Numbered from the stretch's first letter, positions 22,719 through 30,962 are shown. The stretch is 30,962 bases of DNA from CANRIN01 sp964493515 (GCA_964493515.1 CAZBNJ010000020.1:1-30962); one strand, 5' to 3'. Program-made: numbers and translations. The notes: generated by a model not told the origin, from the letters alone.

Positions 22719-25466
22719 TTACTGATATTCGGGGTTGTTCAGCTTCATTTCCTCCCACTGTTCGCGGGTGATGAGCATCTGTCGCGGTTTTGCCCCCTGG
22801 AAGGGCCCCACTATCCCCCGCTGCTCGAGCTGATCCATCAGTCGACCGGCGCGGCTGTAACCAAGTTTCAGACGGCGCTGCAGCATCGACACCGACGCCT
22901 GCCCGGTCTCGAGCAGCACATCCACCGCCTGCGGCAGCATCTCGTCGTAGTCGCCCTCGCCGTCGCCCGAGCCGGAGGATATGCCGTCTCCGCCCTCCTG
23001 CGCCGCCTTGTCGATGTGGCTCAAAACCTCTTCGGAGTAGGAAGCCTCGCCCGACTGCTTGATAAAGTCGACGACCTTCTCCACCTCTGACGAGCTGACA
23101 AAGCAGCCCTGAACGCGGGTCGCCTCGCGCGAACCGACCGGCAGGTAGAGCATATCCCCGTGTCCGACCAGCTTTTCCGCGCCGGACGCGTCCATGATTA
23201 TTCGGCTGTCCAGCGAGCTGCGCACGGTGAACGCCACGCGGCTCGGGATGTTCGCCTTCATCAGTCCGGTTATGACGTCCGAGCTCGGTCGCTGTGTCGC
23301 GATGACAAGGTGCACGCCGGATGCGCGTCCCATCTGCGCAACGCGGCAGATCGATTCCTCGACCTCCTTTGCCGCGACAAGCATCAGGTCGGCAAGCTCG
23401 TCGATGAGCACCACCAGTCGCGGCAGGCGCTTCATGCCTTCGTGTGCCTCCGCCACCGAGTTATATTCGTCAATGTTTCGCGCGCCGGCGTCGCGGAACT
23501 GCGCGTAGCGCTGCATCATCTCGTGGACCGCCCACTGAAGCGCGCCCGCAGCTTTTTTCGGATCGGTAACCACCGGAATGAGCAGGTGCGGTATGCCGTT
23601 GTACACGTTCAGCTCGACCATCTTCGGGTCGACCATGATGAGCCGCACATCGTCCGGCGACGACTTGTAAAGCAGGCTGATTATCAGCGAGTTCATGCAC
23701 ACCGACTTACCCGAGCCGGTCGTTCCGGCGATGAGCATATGCGGCATCTTCTCGATGTCTCCGACAAACGCCGTGCCGCTGATGTCACGACCAAGCGCGA
23801 ACGCGACCGGCGACTTGCTGCTCGCGAATTCGCGGCTTTCGATAAGCTCGCGGAGCGACACCGTCGCGACAGTCTTGTTCGGCACCTCGATGCCGACCAC
23901 CAGGCTCTTGTCGGGTATCGGTGCGATACGCACGCCGGATGCGCCCAGCGACAGCGCGATGTCGTCCGCAAGTCCGGAAATCTTTGCCAGCTTCACGCCT
24001 CGGTCAAGCTCCAGCTCATACCGCGTGACCGACGGTCCGCGCGTCACTCCGACTATCCGCGCGTCGATGCCGAAGCTTTGCAGCGTCTCGCCCAGACGGT
24101 CGGCGTTCATCTTCATCTCCGCAGTCGCATCGGACGCAACGACCGGCGGCGCGGGCTTTAACAGCTCGGTGGACGGATAGACATACCCCTGCTGCACCGA
24201 CGCGGCTCCTCGGCCCAGCTCTGCCGCTACACCCGCCGCGACCTTGTCCTCGCCGTTTTTGTCGGCGATGGTGTCCACTATCTTTGTGTCCTGCGTATGC
24301 GACACCGCCGGACGCAGCGTCGGCGTCTTTATCGGTTCCTCTATCACCTCGCCGGTGCTCGGGTCGACGGATATCTCCTCCTCCGGCTCAGGCTCCGCGA
24401 CAGGCATCCTTCGCAGCTCGTCCATCGCCTGCATCGCGCGGACATTCGCGGCGACCTCCTCCGCTATGTGCTCGACCGCCGCAGCGCCCTCGCTTACAAG
24501 ATCGGAGTTCAGGTCGAGCGGCGGCACCGGGTCGTCCGGCCCCGCGACTTCGTTGGGCAGCCGACCGAGGTCGTGCTCAGCGCTCGACTCGTTTATTCCG
24601 TTTATCATCTCGTCTGGCGATATCACGCCCTCTGCGCGCTCACGAAGCAGGCGCTTGCGCTCGCGGCGCTCCTTCCATGTCTCGTGGTGCTCCGGCTCGT
24701 CTTCGTCCTTTGGCGACGGCACGTCGAAGTTCTTCGCTACGGGTTTCGGCTCCTCCTCCGCAACCACTTCCACTGCCTTCTCGACCGGCGCTTTGACCTT
24801 TACCGGACGCTCGCGCTCCGGCTGTTCCTCGTACGGCACGCGCTCGTGCTCTCTTGCGCGCTTGACTATCGCCTTTATCTGGCGATTTGCCGCGACGGCT
24901 ATCGCCGCGATAAGCATAGCGATAAGTATTACCGCGCTGAGCGCAGTCCCCAGACCGCTGCGCATACCCCACGCGACAAGACCGCCTATCATTCCGCCGG
25001 AAGCTCCGCTCGCACCCGCCTTGTACAGCTCGCCGAACATTGCAAATCCAAACGTGTACTGCGTCGTGTCGCCGAACAGATGCGCTATCGCACCGGCGAT
25101 CGGCGCGGCAATCAGCGTGCATGTCACGCGTAGCCGCACAGGTCGTCCGCGATGGAAAAGCAGCATTGCCGACGCTATGAGCAGCGCGAACGGCAGCAGC
25201 CACATACCCCATCCGACAAGTCCGCAGCCGAACTGCCACAGGAACTTGAGCACCGGCGCGTCCTGTCCGAACATCGCGAACAGCGTGCACAGCCCCAGCA
25301 CGAAACACACGCCCGCGCCGACTTCGCGTCGGATCGGACGTGCGGGTGCCTTTTTCGCCTGAGCGTTTGCCGACGCGCCGTTGGAGGACGCAGCGGTCTT
25401 GGATTTTGCGCGCGACCCTCCCGAGGCCGAACGCTTTCCGGTAGTTTTCTTCTTTGTTTCCGCCAT
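22719..25466 (-). CDS. ftsK: DNA translocase FtsK/SpoIIIE
   Basis: A 915-residue translocase. A basic Ala/Lys/Ser-rich N-terminal tail (1-45) precedes four membrane segments (about 52-195), a long acidic Pro/Glu linker (about 205-440), the alpha domain, and the ATPase domain with Walker A GTTGSGKS (581-588) and Walker B LVVLIDE (684-690). The C-terminal gamma winged-helix domain (about 845-905), containing SVSMLQRRLKLGYSRAGRLMDQLE, recognises polarity sequences. It pumps chromosomal DNA through the division or sporulation septum. The length exceeds B. subtilis SpoIIIE because of the linker. Nearby tepA and ylzJ match the spoIIIE context of other spore formers. It follows uppP by 15 bases. Confidence 0.96.
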   Translation of the reverse strand: MAETKKKTTGKRSASGGSRAKSKTAASSNGASANAQAKKAPARPIRREVGAGVCFVLGLCTLFAMFGQDAPVLKFLWQFGCGLVGWGMWLLPFALLIASAMLLFHRGRPVRLRVTCTLIAAPIAGAIAHLFGDTTQYTFGFAMFGELYKAGASGASGGMIGGLVAWGMRSGLGTALSAVILIAMLIAAIAVAANRQIKAIVKRAREHERVPYEEQPERERPVKVKAPVEKAVEVVAEEEPKPVAKNFDVPSPKDEDEPEHHETWKERRERKRLLRERAEGVISPDEMINGINESSAEHDLGRLPNEVAGPDDPVPPLDLNSDLVSEGAAAVEHIAEEVAANVRAMQAMDELRRMPVAEPEPEEEISVDPSTGEVIEEPIKTPTLRPAVSHTQDTKIVDTIADKNGEDKVAAGVAAELGRGAASVQQGYVYPSTELLKPAPPVVASDATAEMKMNADRLGETLQSFGIDARIVGVTRGPSVTRYELELDRGVKLAKISGLADDIALSLGASGVRIAPIPDKSLVVGIEVPNKTVATVSLRELIESREFASSKSPVAFALGRDISGTAFVGDIEKMPHMLIAGTTGSGKSVCMNSLIISLLYKSSPDDVRLIMVDPKMVELNVYNGIPHLLIPVVTDPKKAAGALQWAVHEMMQRYAQFRDAGARNIDEYNSVAEAHEGMKRLPRLVVLIDELADLMLVAAKEVEESICRVAQMGRASGVHLVIATQRPSSDVITGLMKANIPSRVAFTVRSSLDSRIIMDASGAEKLVGHGDMLYLPVGSREATRVQGCFVSSSEVEKVVDFIKQSGEASYSEEVLSHIDKAAQEGGDGISSGSGDGEGDYDEMLPQAVDVLLETGQASVSMLQRRLKLGYSRAGRLMDQLEQRGIVGPFQGAKPRQMLITREQWEEMKLNNPEYQ

Positions 25467-25481
25467 CTTCAGCCCACTTCC

Positions 25482-26306
25482 TTAAAAAATCGAAACTACT
25501 ATCGCCGTTATTCCAGCTATCGCGCAGTAGAGCGCAAACCACTTGAAATTCGCCTTGGCTGCTATCCACCGCACCAGCTTTATCGCGAAGAATCCGCTTA
25601 TTCCCGCGACCGCCATACCAACGAGATATATCGGCATCTGCGCCCAGTCTATGCCAGCCTCTATCGCGTCCGCGGTCTCGAGTATCGTCGCGCCGAGCAC
25701 CGCCGGAAGCGACAGGATGAAGCTGAACCGCACCGCGAAGTCGCGGGTAAATCCGCGAAACACGCCCATCGTTATCGTCGAACCCGAGCGGCTTATGCCC
25801 GGGGTCACCGCCACCGCCTGCATCGCGCCGACGAGCAGTGCGTCGAGGATACCGGCGCTGCGCTCGGTCTTTTTGCCGCGCGTGAATCTGTCCGAAAGGA
25901 TTAGCAGCACGGCGGTCACGATGAGCGCGATGCCAACCGCCCATGGATAGGCGCGTATGCCCTCCAGATGACTCTTGAACGGAAGCACGACCACAAGCGG
26001 CATCGTCGCGACGAGCAGCAGAAGTATCATTCGACGCGGGGCGATGTCCCGCTCGCGGTTTGCGTCGCCTCGGCGGAACATTCCGAAGAACGCGCGCAGC
26101 AGCTCGAGTATATCCCTTCGAAACGCGATAAACACCGCGACAAGCGTTCCGAAGTGCAGCAGCACGTCGAAAAACAAGTTCGAGTTTTCCGCACTTTCCA
26201 GTCCGAAAAGGTTCTCAAACAGCACAAGATGTCCCGAACTGGACACCGGCAGGAACTCGGTAAGTCCCTGGATAAGTCCTAGGATTATCGAATGTATCAG
26301 CTTCAT
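25482..26306 (-). CDS. uppP: Undecaprenyl-diphosphate phosphatase (UppP/BacA)
   Basis: A 274-residue integral membrane phosphatase with the two inverted motifs of the family: GLTEFLPVSSSGH (about 14-26, catalytic Glu17) and PGISRSGSTI (catalytic Arg). It dephosphorylates undecaprenyl pyrophosphate to recycle the lipid carrier for peptidoglycan and teichoic acid synthesis, and its activity gives bacitracin tolerance. The ATG at 26306 follows GGAGG at 8 bases; an in-frame codon four residues upstream is not preferred. It has its own promoter and leads into ftsK. Confidence 0.96.
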   Translation of the reverse strand: MKLIHSIILGLIQGLTEFLPVSSSGHLVLFENLFGLESAENSNLFFDVLLHFGTLVAVFIAFRRDILELLRAFFGMFRRGDANRERDIAPRRMILLLLVATMPLVVVLPFKSHLEGIRAYPWAVGIALIVTAVLLILSDRFTRGKKTERSAGILDALLVGAMQAVAVTPGISRSGSTITMGVFRGFTRDFAVRFSFILSLPAVLGATILETADAIEAGIDWAQMPIYLVGMAVAGISGFFAIKLVRWIAAKANFKWFALYCAIAGITAIVVSIF

Positions 26307-26344
26307 TTTTGCCTCCAACGCATGAAAACCGATTATGTAAACCT

Positions 26345-26373
26345 ATTGTACCACGATTCGCTCCTCAAAGCAA
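26345..26373 (-). promoter_or_regulatory. Sigma-A promoter of uppP-ftsK
   Basis: On the minus strand TTGCTT (26368-26373), 17 bases, then TACAAT (26345-26350), 38 bases before uppP. Confidence 0.75.
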
Positions 26374-26408
26374 GTCTATGCTTGAAAATCTCCCATAATT
26401 CGCGGAAC

Positions 26409-26430
26409 AAAAAAGGAGCGCGCACGCCCC
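26409..26430 (-). terminator. Possible weak intrinsic terminator after ylzJ
   Basis: Minus-strand transcript GGGGC-6-GCTCC (one G-U pair) followed directly by TTTTTT, starting at the ylzJ stop codon. The stem is short, but the T run is good. Confidence 0.55.
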
Positions 26431-26601
26431 TTATATCCTGTATTTCAGATAGTCGCGCAGATCGCTTGAAACGACGCGCATGAGCGACCTCCGGCTTCCG
26501 TCCACCTGCCATATCAGCCGCGCTCCGCCGACCGTCTCCTCCTCGGTCTTTGGCAGCTCGGACGCGAACACCATATCAAGCGGCACAACGGTGTACAGCA
26601 T
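26431..26601 (-). CDS. ylzJ: YlzJ-like protein
   Basis: A 56-residue protein opening MLYTVVPLDMVF and ending in LMRVVSSDLRDYLKYRI. YlzJ-like proteins are about 60-70 residues, begin MxYTxMPxExVF and keep a late RLxSTDPxDYL motif, so both ends match although the C-terminus is shorter than usual. The ATG overlaps the tepA stop (TGATG), with the ribosome site GGAGGAGA inside the end of tepA, so it is coupled. The tepA-ylzJ pair next to a spoIIIE-type gene is known from other spore formers. Function is unknown. Confidence 0.85.
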   Translation of the reverse strand: MLYTVVPLDMVFASELPKTEEETVGGARLIWQVDGSRRSLMRVVSSDLRDYLKYRI

Positions 26602-27290
26602 CACTTCTCCTCCTTTTTCTCGTCGATCATGGCGTGCAGCGCGCCGAGCGCGTCCGCAAGTCCGCCCAGCTGGTCGATAAGCCCTATCTCGACCGCCTCC
26701 TCGCCGTAGATGACCGAACCCACGTCGGCTGCAAGCTCTCCGGTGCGCAGCATCAGCTCCTTGAACTTGTCCTCGGAGACGTTCGAGTTCTGCGTGATAA
26801 AGCGGATTATCCGCTCCTGTATCTTCTCGAAATAGTTGAATGTCTGCGGCACACCGATGATAACTCCGTTTATCCTCACCGGATGTATCGTCATTGCCGC
26901 CGACGGCGCGATAAACGACCGCCTCGCCGCCACCGCGAGCGGCACCCCTATCGAGTGACCTCCACCCAGCACGAGCGACACCGTGGGCTTTGCCATTCCC
27001 GCGATAAGCTCGGCTATCGCAAGGCCCGCTTCCACGTCGCCGCCGACCGTGTTCAGAAGTATCAGCAGTCCGTCAATCTCCGGACTCTCCTCTATCGCCG
27101 CGAGCTGCGGCATGACGTGCTCATATTTGGTCGTCTTGTTCTGCGGCGGAAGCACCTGGTGTCCCTCCACCTGTCCCACTATGACGATGCAGTGTATGTT
27201 TCGTCCGTTCGAGCCGGTGGAGATCGAACCGAAGTCCTCTATCTGCTGCATTTCCGCCTTTGCCTGCTCGGGCGCGTTCTGTTTGTCCAC
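26601..27290 (-). CDS. tepA: ClpP-like serine protease TepA
   Basis: A 229-residue ClpP/crotonase-fold protease. The nucleophile lies in LGGGHSIGVP (Ser113) and the catalytic His in MTIHPVRI (His136), with the oxyanion strand GGDVEAGLAIAELI before them, as in TepA/YmfB. TepA was named for an effect on protein translocation in Bacillus and resembles SppA-type signal peptide peptidases. It starts at a GTG (27290) with ribosome site GGAGGG 6 bases before it. That site can pair with an upstream ATCCCTCC. It lies 53 bases after the U32 gene and overlaps ylzJ. Confidence 0.92.
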   Translation of the reverse strand: MDKQNAPEQAKAEMQQIEDFGSISTGSNGRNIHCIVIVGQVEGHQVLPPQNKTTKYEHVMPQLAAIEESPEIDGLLILLNTVGGDVEAGLAIAELIAGMAKPTVSLVLGGGHSIGVPLAVAARRSFIAPSAAMTIHPVRINGVIIGVPQTFNYFEKIQERIIRFITQNSNVSEDKFKELMLRTGELAADVGSVIYGEEAVEIGLIDQLGGLADALGALHAMIDEKKEEK

Positions 27291-27294
27291 AAAA

Positions 27295-27335
27295 ATCCCT
27301 CCAATTCACGCTTATACTGCGCAGACAGGAGGGAT
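27295..27335 (-). promoter_or_regulatory. Inverted repeat that can cover the tepA ribosome binding site
   Basis: ATCCCTCC (27295-27302) and GGAGGGAT (27328-27335) are perfect 8-base inverted arms around 25 bases. In the minus-strand RNA the proximal arm is the tepA ribosome site itself. The loop contains the palindrome CTGCGCAG (27317-27324). Confidence 0.4.
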
Positions 27336-27343
27336 ATTATGTA

Positions 27344-28561
27344 TCATTTCTTCGGTTTTCTCAGTATCGCCCGCTCGCATCCGCCGGGCAGTTTCAACCT
27401 GTGCATAAGCTGATTTTTCGTCGCGCGGAACACACTTCGCTCGCCGTCCGCGCTTATCTCGAACATCTCACCGACGGTTATCGTGCGCACAGGAGCGTTC
27501 GGCCGCAGCAGCTCGAGCGGCTCGCCGACCTCAAACGGATTTTTCAGCGACGCGTATGCCCAGTCGCCGTCCATTCTCTCGACCACCGCCGCGACCTCCC
27601 AGTCACGGATGTATCGCGAGTCGCCGGTGTACTGTATCCCCTCCTTCGGCAGTCCAAAGAAGAAGCCGCTGCAATAGGGGCGATGGCTGGTCTTTTCAAG
27701 CTCATCCCGCCACGCGGGGTCGAACGGTCGACCGGCGGCAAGGTCGTCGAGCGCGCCGCGATAGGCGCGTGTGACCGCCGCCGCGTAGTACTCGCTCTTG
27801 GCGCGTCCCTCTATCTTCAGGCTGGACACTCCCGCCGCGACCACCTTGTCCAAAAACTCGATGGCGCACAGGTCTCGCGAGTTCATAATATACGAACCCT
27901 CGGGGTGCTCCTGTATCTCGTAATACTCGCCGGGTGTGCGCTCCTCCACCAGATGATACTTCCAGCGGCAGGGCTGCGCACATTCGCCGCGATTTCCGTC
28001 ACGTCCGGTCATGTAGTTTGAAAGCAGGCAGCGTCCCGAAAAGCTGACGCACATCGCGCCGTGGACGAACACCTCGATCTCGAGGTCGGACGGCGTGTTC
28101 GCGCGTATCGACGCTATCTCGTCAAGCGACAGCTCACGCGCCAGTATCACCCGCGACGCGCCGAGCGAGTGCCACATCCGCGCCGACGCGCTGTTTGTTA
28201 TGCCCGCCTGCGTGGACATATGCACCGCAAGCCCCGGCGCGGCGTTCTTGACCACCTCGAGCACGCCCATGTCGGCTACGATCGCCGCGTCGAATTCGCA
28301 GTCGGCGGCGAGCCTCGCAAGCTCTCCCGCGCCCGCAAGCTCGCTCTCGTGGGCTACGGTGTTTATCGTCAGATACGCCTTCGCGCCGTACGAACGGACA
28401 AGCTCCGCCGCTTTGCGAAGCTCGTCCTCGTCAAAGTTTCCGGCAGCGGCGCGCATCCCGTACTTCTTCGCCGCCATATACACCGCGTCCGCGCCGTAGG
28501 CAAGCGCCATACCGAGCTTGGACATATCCCCCGCCGGAGCGAGCAGTTCCGGTCGGCCCAT
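27344..28561 (-). CDS. U32 family peptidase-like protein (tRNA hydroxylation type)
   Basis: A 405-residue protein of the U32 family: N-terminal GRPELLAPAGDM barrel start, a middle EVFVHGAMCVSFSGRCLLSNYM signature and ECAQPCRWKY cysteines, then a C-terminal small beta domain with a MFEISADGE segment. Members YrrN/YrrO (TrhP) and YegQ are needed for 5-hydroxyuridine formation at position 34 of tRNAs; others are collagenase-like proteases. Length and the conserved Cys set (likely Fe-S or metal) favour the TrhP group. The ATG at 28561 is one base after the stop of the MltG fusion, with GGAGGAAAC inside that gene. The mltG-U32 neighbourhood is known in Firmicutes. Confidence 0.88.
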   Translation of the reverse strand: MGRPELLAPAGDMSKLGMALAYGADAVYMAAKKYGMRAAAGNFDEDELRKAAELVRSYGAKAYLTINTVAHESELAGAGELARLAADCEFDAAIVADMGVLEVVKNAAPGLAVHMSTQAGITNSASARMWHSLGASRVILARELSLDEIASIRANTPSDLEIEVFVHGAMCVSFSGRCLLSNYMTGRDGNRGECAQPCRWKYHLVEERTPGEYYEIQEHPEGSYIMNSRDLCAIEFLDKVVAAGVSSLKIEGRAKSEYYAAAVTRAYRGALDDLAAGRPFDPAWRDELEKTSHRPYCSGFFFGLPKEGIQYTGDSRYIRDWEVAAVVERMDGDWAYASLKNPFEVGEPLELLRPNAPVRTITVGEMFEISADGERSVFRATKNQLMHRLKLPGGCERAILRKPKK

Positions 28562-28562
28562 A

Positions 28563-30296
28563 TCAGTTTCCTCCGTAGACGCCGGGGTTTGCGGCAATTA
28601 TCGCCGCGTGTTCCTCGGCGGTGCGGGCAAACTCGTGCGTGCCGTCCTCGGTCAGCGCGTAGAAGTAGTAGTTGGTGTCGGTCGGGCGCAGAGCCGCGCG
28701 TATCGCCGCGATACCCGGATTGCATATCGGTCCGGGCGGCAGTCCCTCGTAGAGATATGTGTTGTAGGGACTGTCGATGGCAAGGTCGGCGTTTGACAGA
28801 TACTCCTTGCGCTCGGGCAGGGCGTACTGTATCGACGCGTCGATCTGGAGCAGCGGATGCTCCCAGCCCTCCAGGCGGTTGTGGATTACCGACGAGATGG
28901 TCGGCATCTCCGCGCTCGAAGCTGCCTCCTTTTCGATAAGCGACGCTATCGTCAGCACCTCGTGCACCGTATATCCCGCTTCCGCAGCCTCGGTGCGCAG
29001 ATCCTCGTCGAACTTCTTCGAGAAGTCGCTGAGCATTCGGTTTATCGCGTTGACCGGACTTTCGCCGACGTAGAACGTGTGCGTGTTCGGGAACAGATAG
29101 CCCTCCAGCCGGTTCGCGTCGCCGAGCGGACGGTCCGCAAGGAAGCTGTACTCAAAGTCGTAGTTTGCGCAGGTGTCCTTCAGCTCGTCATAGCCGCACA
29201 CGTCGTTTTCGGCAAGGCGGGTTATTATCTGCTCAACGGTAAAGCCCTCAGGTATCGTGACCTCCACCGTCGCGCGATAGGACGAGTTCTCGCGCATAGC
29301 GTTTATCAGCGCGCGATAGTCCATCGTTGCGTTGACTTCGTAGACGCCGGGCGATATCTTCTTCTCCGCGTCAAACACCCATCCGAATATGTCAAAAAGC
29401 CATGGATGCTTTATCATATCCGCGTCTCGCAGCTTGTTCGCGACGTCCTTGACCTCGTCGGTGCTCTCCACCGAGATCATCGCCTGCTTGTCCTCGGCGG
29501 TCAGTCCGAGCAGGTCGTCGGCGCATATCCAGCCGAATCCCGCAAGCGCCGCCGATATTCCTATGACCACGAGCATCCAGATAAGCGCACCGGCACAGCC
29601 GAGCCTGCGCTTAGGCTTGCTCTTGCGGCTCTGTGTCGTCTTACGGCTGTCGACAGCCACCTCCGACGCCTCCTCCTTTACCGTCTTTGCGACGCTCTGC
29701 TCTATGGTCGCCTCCATCGTCTTGGACGCGGTACTTATGCGAAGCACGCGTGTGTCGGTGATTATCGCGTTCATCCGAGCGTCGTGCTCCTCCACCGGAA
29801 CGCTCGGACGCAGCTCATCCTCGCGAACGAGCGCGACCTTGGTGCCGCGGAAGTTCGCGAGCCATCGGTCGTAGTATCCCTTGCCGTGCCCCACGCGCGT
29901 TCCGTCCTCGCCGAACGCCACTCCCGGTATGAGCGCGAGCTCGATATCCGAGGCTGGCGTTGCGGGCAGGTCTCCCGCGGGTTCGGGTATACCCAGCGCA
30001 CCCGGCGCAAGTTCATCCGACGACCGTATCTCCACCGCCGACATATCTTCGCCGTCTATGCGCGGCACAAAGACTCGCCGTCCGCTTTTGATGAGCGCGG
30101 GGATGAGCTTTCGCGTGTTCACCTCGCTGTCCATAGAGACATAGCAGAACACGCTCGACGCCTCGCGCAGCTCGGGCATATCCGACAGTCTGCGAAGTAT
30201 CGCGGCATCCTGTTCAGCCGCGCGCTGCGGGTCGATATTCTTCGCGCTCTCGCTCGCAAGCTGGCGCACCTTTGCCTTCTTCTCAAAAATATCCAT
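28563..30296 (-). CDS. mltG: Fusion of 5-formyltetrahydrofolate cyclo-ligase with endolytic transglycosylase MltG
   Basis: A single 577-residue frame. Residues about 1-186 are a cyclo-ligase domain: LIPGVAFGEDGTRVGHGKGYYDR (122-144) is its ATP/folate loop, and VEEHDARMNAIIT closes the fold; it would convert 5-formyl-THF to 5,10-methenyl-THF with ATP. Residues 187-232 are a basic Ser/Lys/Arg linker, 233-255 a membrane helix, then a LysM-like part and the YceG/MltG domain with ASLIEKEAAS (catalytic Glu near 455-457), LQIDASIQYAL and SPYNTYLYEGLPPGPI. MltG cuts nascent glycan strands outside the membrane, so the cyclo-ligase would face the cytosol. The ATG at 30296 overlaps the stop of the upstream gene (TGATG). 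No ribosome site precedes the internal Met194, which argues against two separate genes. Confidence 0.87.
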   Translation of the reverse strand: MDIFEKKAKVRQLASESAKNIDPQRAAEQDAAILRRLSDMPELREASSVFCYVSMDSEVNTRKLIPALIKSGRRVFVPRIDGEDMSAVEIRSSDELAPGALGIPEPAGDLPATPASDIELALIPGVAFGEDGTRVGHGKGYYDRWLANFRGTKVALVREDELRPSVPVEEHDARMNAIITDTRVLRISTASKTMEATIEQSVAKTVKEEASEVAVDSRKTTQSRKSKPKRRLGCAGALIWMLVVIGISAALAGFGWICADDLLGLTAEDKQAMISVESTDEVKDVANKLRDADMIKHPWLFDIFGWVFDAEKKISPGVYEVNATMDYRALINAMRENSSYRATVEVTIPEGFTVEQIITRLAENDVCGYDELKDTCANYDFEYSFLADRPLGDANRLEGYLFPNTHTFYVGESPVNAINRMLSDFSKKFDEDLRTEAAEAGYTVHEVLTIASLIEKEAASSAEMPTISSVIHNRLEGWEHPLLQIDASIQYALPERKEYLSNADLAIDSPYNTYLYEGLPPGPICNPGIAAIRAALRPTDTNYYFYALTEDGTHEFARTAEEHAAIIAANPGVYGGN

Positions 30297-30962
30297 CAGC
30301 AAAACACCATGTTCATGTACGGCGCAGGTCCGCCGCCCAGTATTATCGCCGCAAACTCGCCGGGCTGCAACGCCGCCTGTCCCTGCCGTTTGCCCACTTG
30401 AACCTCTCCGTCGGACACGGCATATCGCGCCGACACGCGCAGTTCCTCGTCCTCGACCTCTATCGCAATGTCGCCCGGACGACGCTTTGTCGCGCACTCG
30501 AGCAGCGCCGCGCAGTCGATGGCTCGCACCATGCCGAACCTCTCCGCACCGTGCGGACACGCGGGCGCGCACAGGATGCCCTCCTCCGCGCCGACGCGTT
30601 CAATCGCCGCACGCTGAAGCGCGATAAACGCGGATTCGTCCTCACAGAACAGCTCGTCAATGACCGCGCGCCCATCGCTCGGATGGAAGAACGCATATCC
30701 CGCAAGCTTGCCGTCCCGCTCGCACGCGAGAATACCGCCGCCGAGCGCGATCTCACCGTCGGCCGCCGCGCGCCACATCTCGTCGGTGCGCATCAGGTGA
30801 CCGCGCCACCGTGTCACCTCGAACATCTGCGAGTTGCACTCGGCGGCGCGCTCCGGCGGCAAATCGACTATCTTCTCCTCCGCCGTGCCGAGCAGCTTCA
30901 GCTTTATCGGCGCGCGCTCTATCATGAAAAACTCGGCAAATCCGAGCCGACGATACGCGTCG
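30296..30962 (-). CDS. Eis-like GNAT acetyltransferase, 5' end cut by window edge
   Basis: The frame is open to the right edge: 222 codons are visible, and the residues before the internal Met read YRRLGFAEF, the tail of a GNAT motif, so the gene begins outside the window. The rest has a second acetyltransferase-like half (GGGILACERDGKLAGYAFF and a helix ESAFIALQRAAIERV) and a C-terminal SCP2-like beta domain (residues DIAIEVEDEELRVSARYAV and GQAALQPGEFAAIILGG), as in Eis-type enzymes. Such proteins acetylate amines of varied substrates, including aminoglycosides. Its stop overlaps the ATG of the MltG fusion, so both are coupled. Confidence 0.78.
   Translation of the reverse strand, partial: DAYRRLGFAEFFMIERAPIKLKLLGTAEEKIVDLPPERAAECNSQMFEVTRWRGHLMRTDEMWRAAADGEIALGGGILACERDGKLAGYAFFHPSDGRAVIDELFCEDESAFIALQRAAIERVGAEEGILCAPACPHGAERFGMVRAIDCAALLECATKRRPGDIAIEVEDEELRVSARYAVSDGEVQVGKRQGQAALQPGEFAAIILGGGPAPYMNMVFC

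Noticed and set aside
24640..25944. Long minus-strand Arg/Gly-rich frame across ftsK and uppP
   Set aside because: Composition is that of a frame-shifted GC-rich shadow; ftsK and uppP are clear in other frames.
27339..27413. Plus-strand 24-codon frame with a good GGAGGG-ATG arrangement
   Set aside because: It is antisense to the end of the U32 gene and has no family; the Shine-Dalgarno look comes from the inverted repeat before tepA.

Overview
The window looks like a chromosomal stretch from a GC-rich, endospore-forming Clostridia-type Firmicute. The indications are a SigG forespore sigma factor, a YpeB germination protein, a TepA-YlzJ-SpoIIIE/FtsK set, a dlt operon for D-alanylation of teichoic acids, a pyrophosphate-type phosphofructokinase, consensus Shine-Dalgarno boxes and many sigma-A promoters with 17-nt spacers. 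Species cannot be named from the sequence. No rRNA, tRNA, CRISPR array, insertion sequence or phage module was seen. No gene-free stretch exceeds about 180 bases.

Layout. 1-2121 (minus): ypeB followed by sigG, cut by the left edge. 2223-2846 (plus): a small alpha/beta hydrolase. 2895-5586 (minus): an operon of ANT(6)-like nucleotidyltransferase, membrane-anchored polysaccharide deacetylase and GNAT acetyltransferase. 5674-6912 (minus): dinB, divergent from pfp (7081-8316, plus). 8369-9347 (minus): GtrA-like protein overlapping a Cys-rich protein. 9523-14525 (plus): YdcF-like protein, prfA, tsaC/ywlC, coaE and an M18 aminopeptidase, followed by a Cys-rich protein of unknown function (14636-15481). 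15543-16511 (minus): an SPFH/prohibitin-like protein.

The centre of interest is a minus-strand envelope operon running from 22631 down to 16688: lipoprotein, transglutaminase-like lipoprotein, dltA, dltB, dltC, dltD, a tiny dltX that is easy to miss, and a 97-residue membrane protein. One promoter precedes the first lipoprotein and the gaps are very short, so the two lipoproteins appear to be part of the dlt transcript. dltX normally lies upstream of dltA; here it lies after dltD.

The right part (30962 down to 22719, minus) carries an Eis-like acetyltransferase cut by the edge, a single ORF fusing 5-formyltetrahydrofolate cyclo-ligase to the endolytic transglycosylase MltG, a U32 peptidase-family protein, tepA, a 56-residue ylzJ, uppP with its own promoter, and ftsK/spoIIIE. 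Peptidoglycan synthesis, teichoic acid modification and sporulation genes therefore dominate the region. The best candidates for undescribed biology are the cyclo-ligase/MltG fusion and the extended dlt operon.
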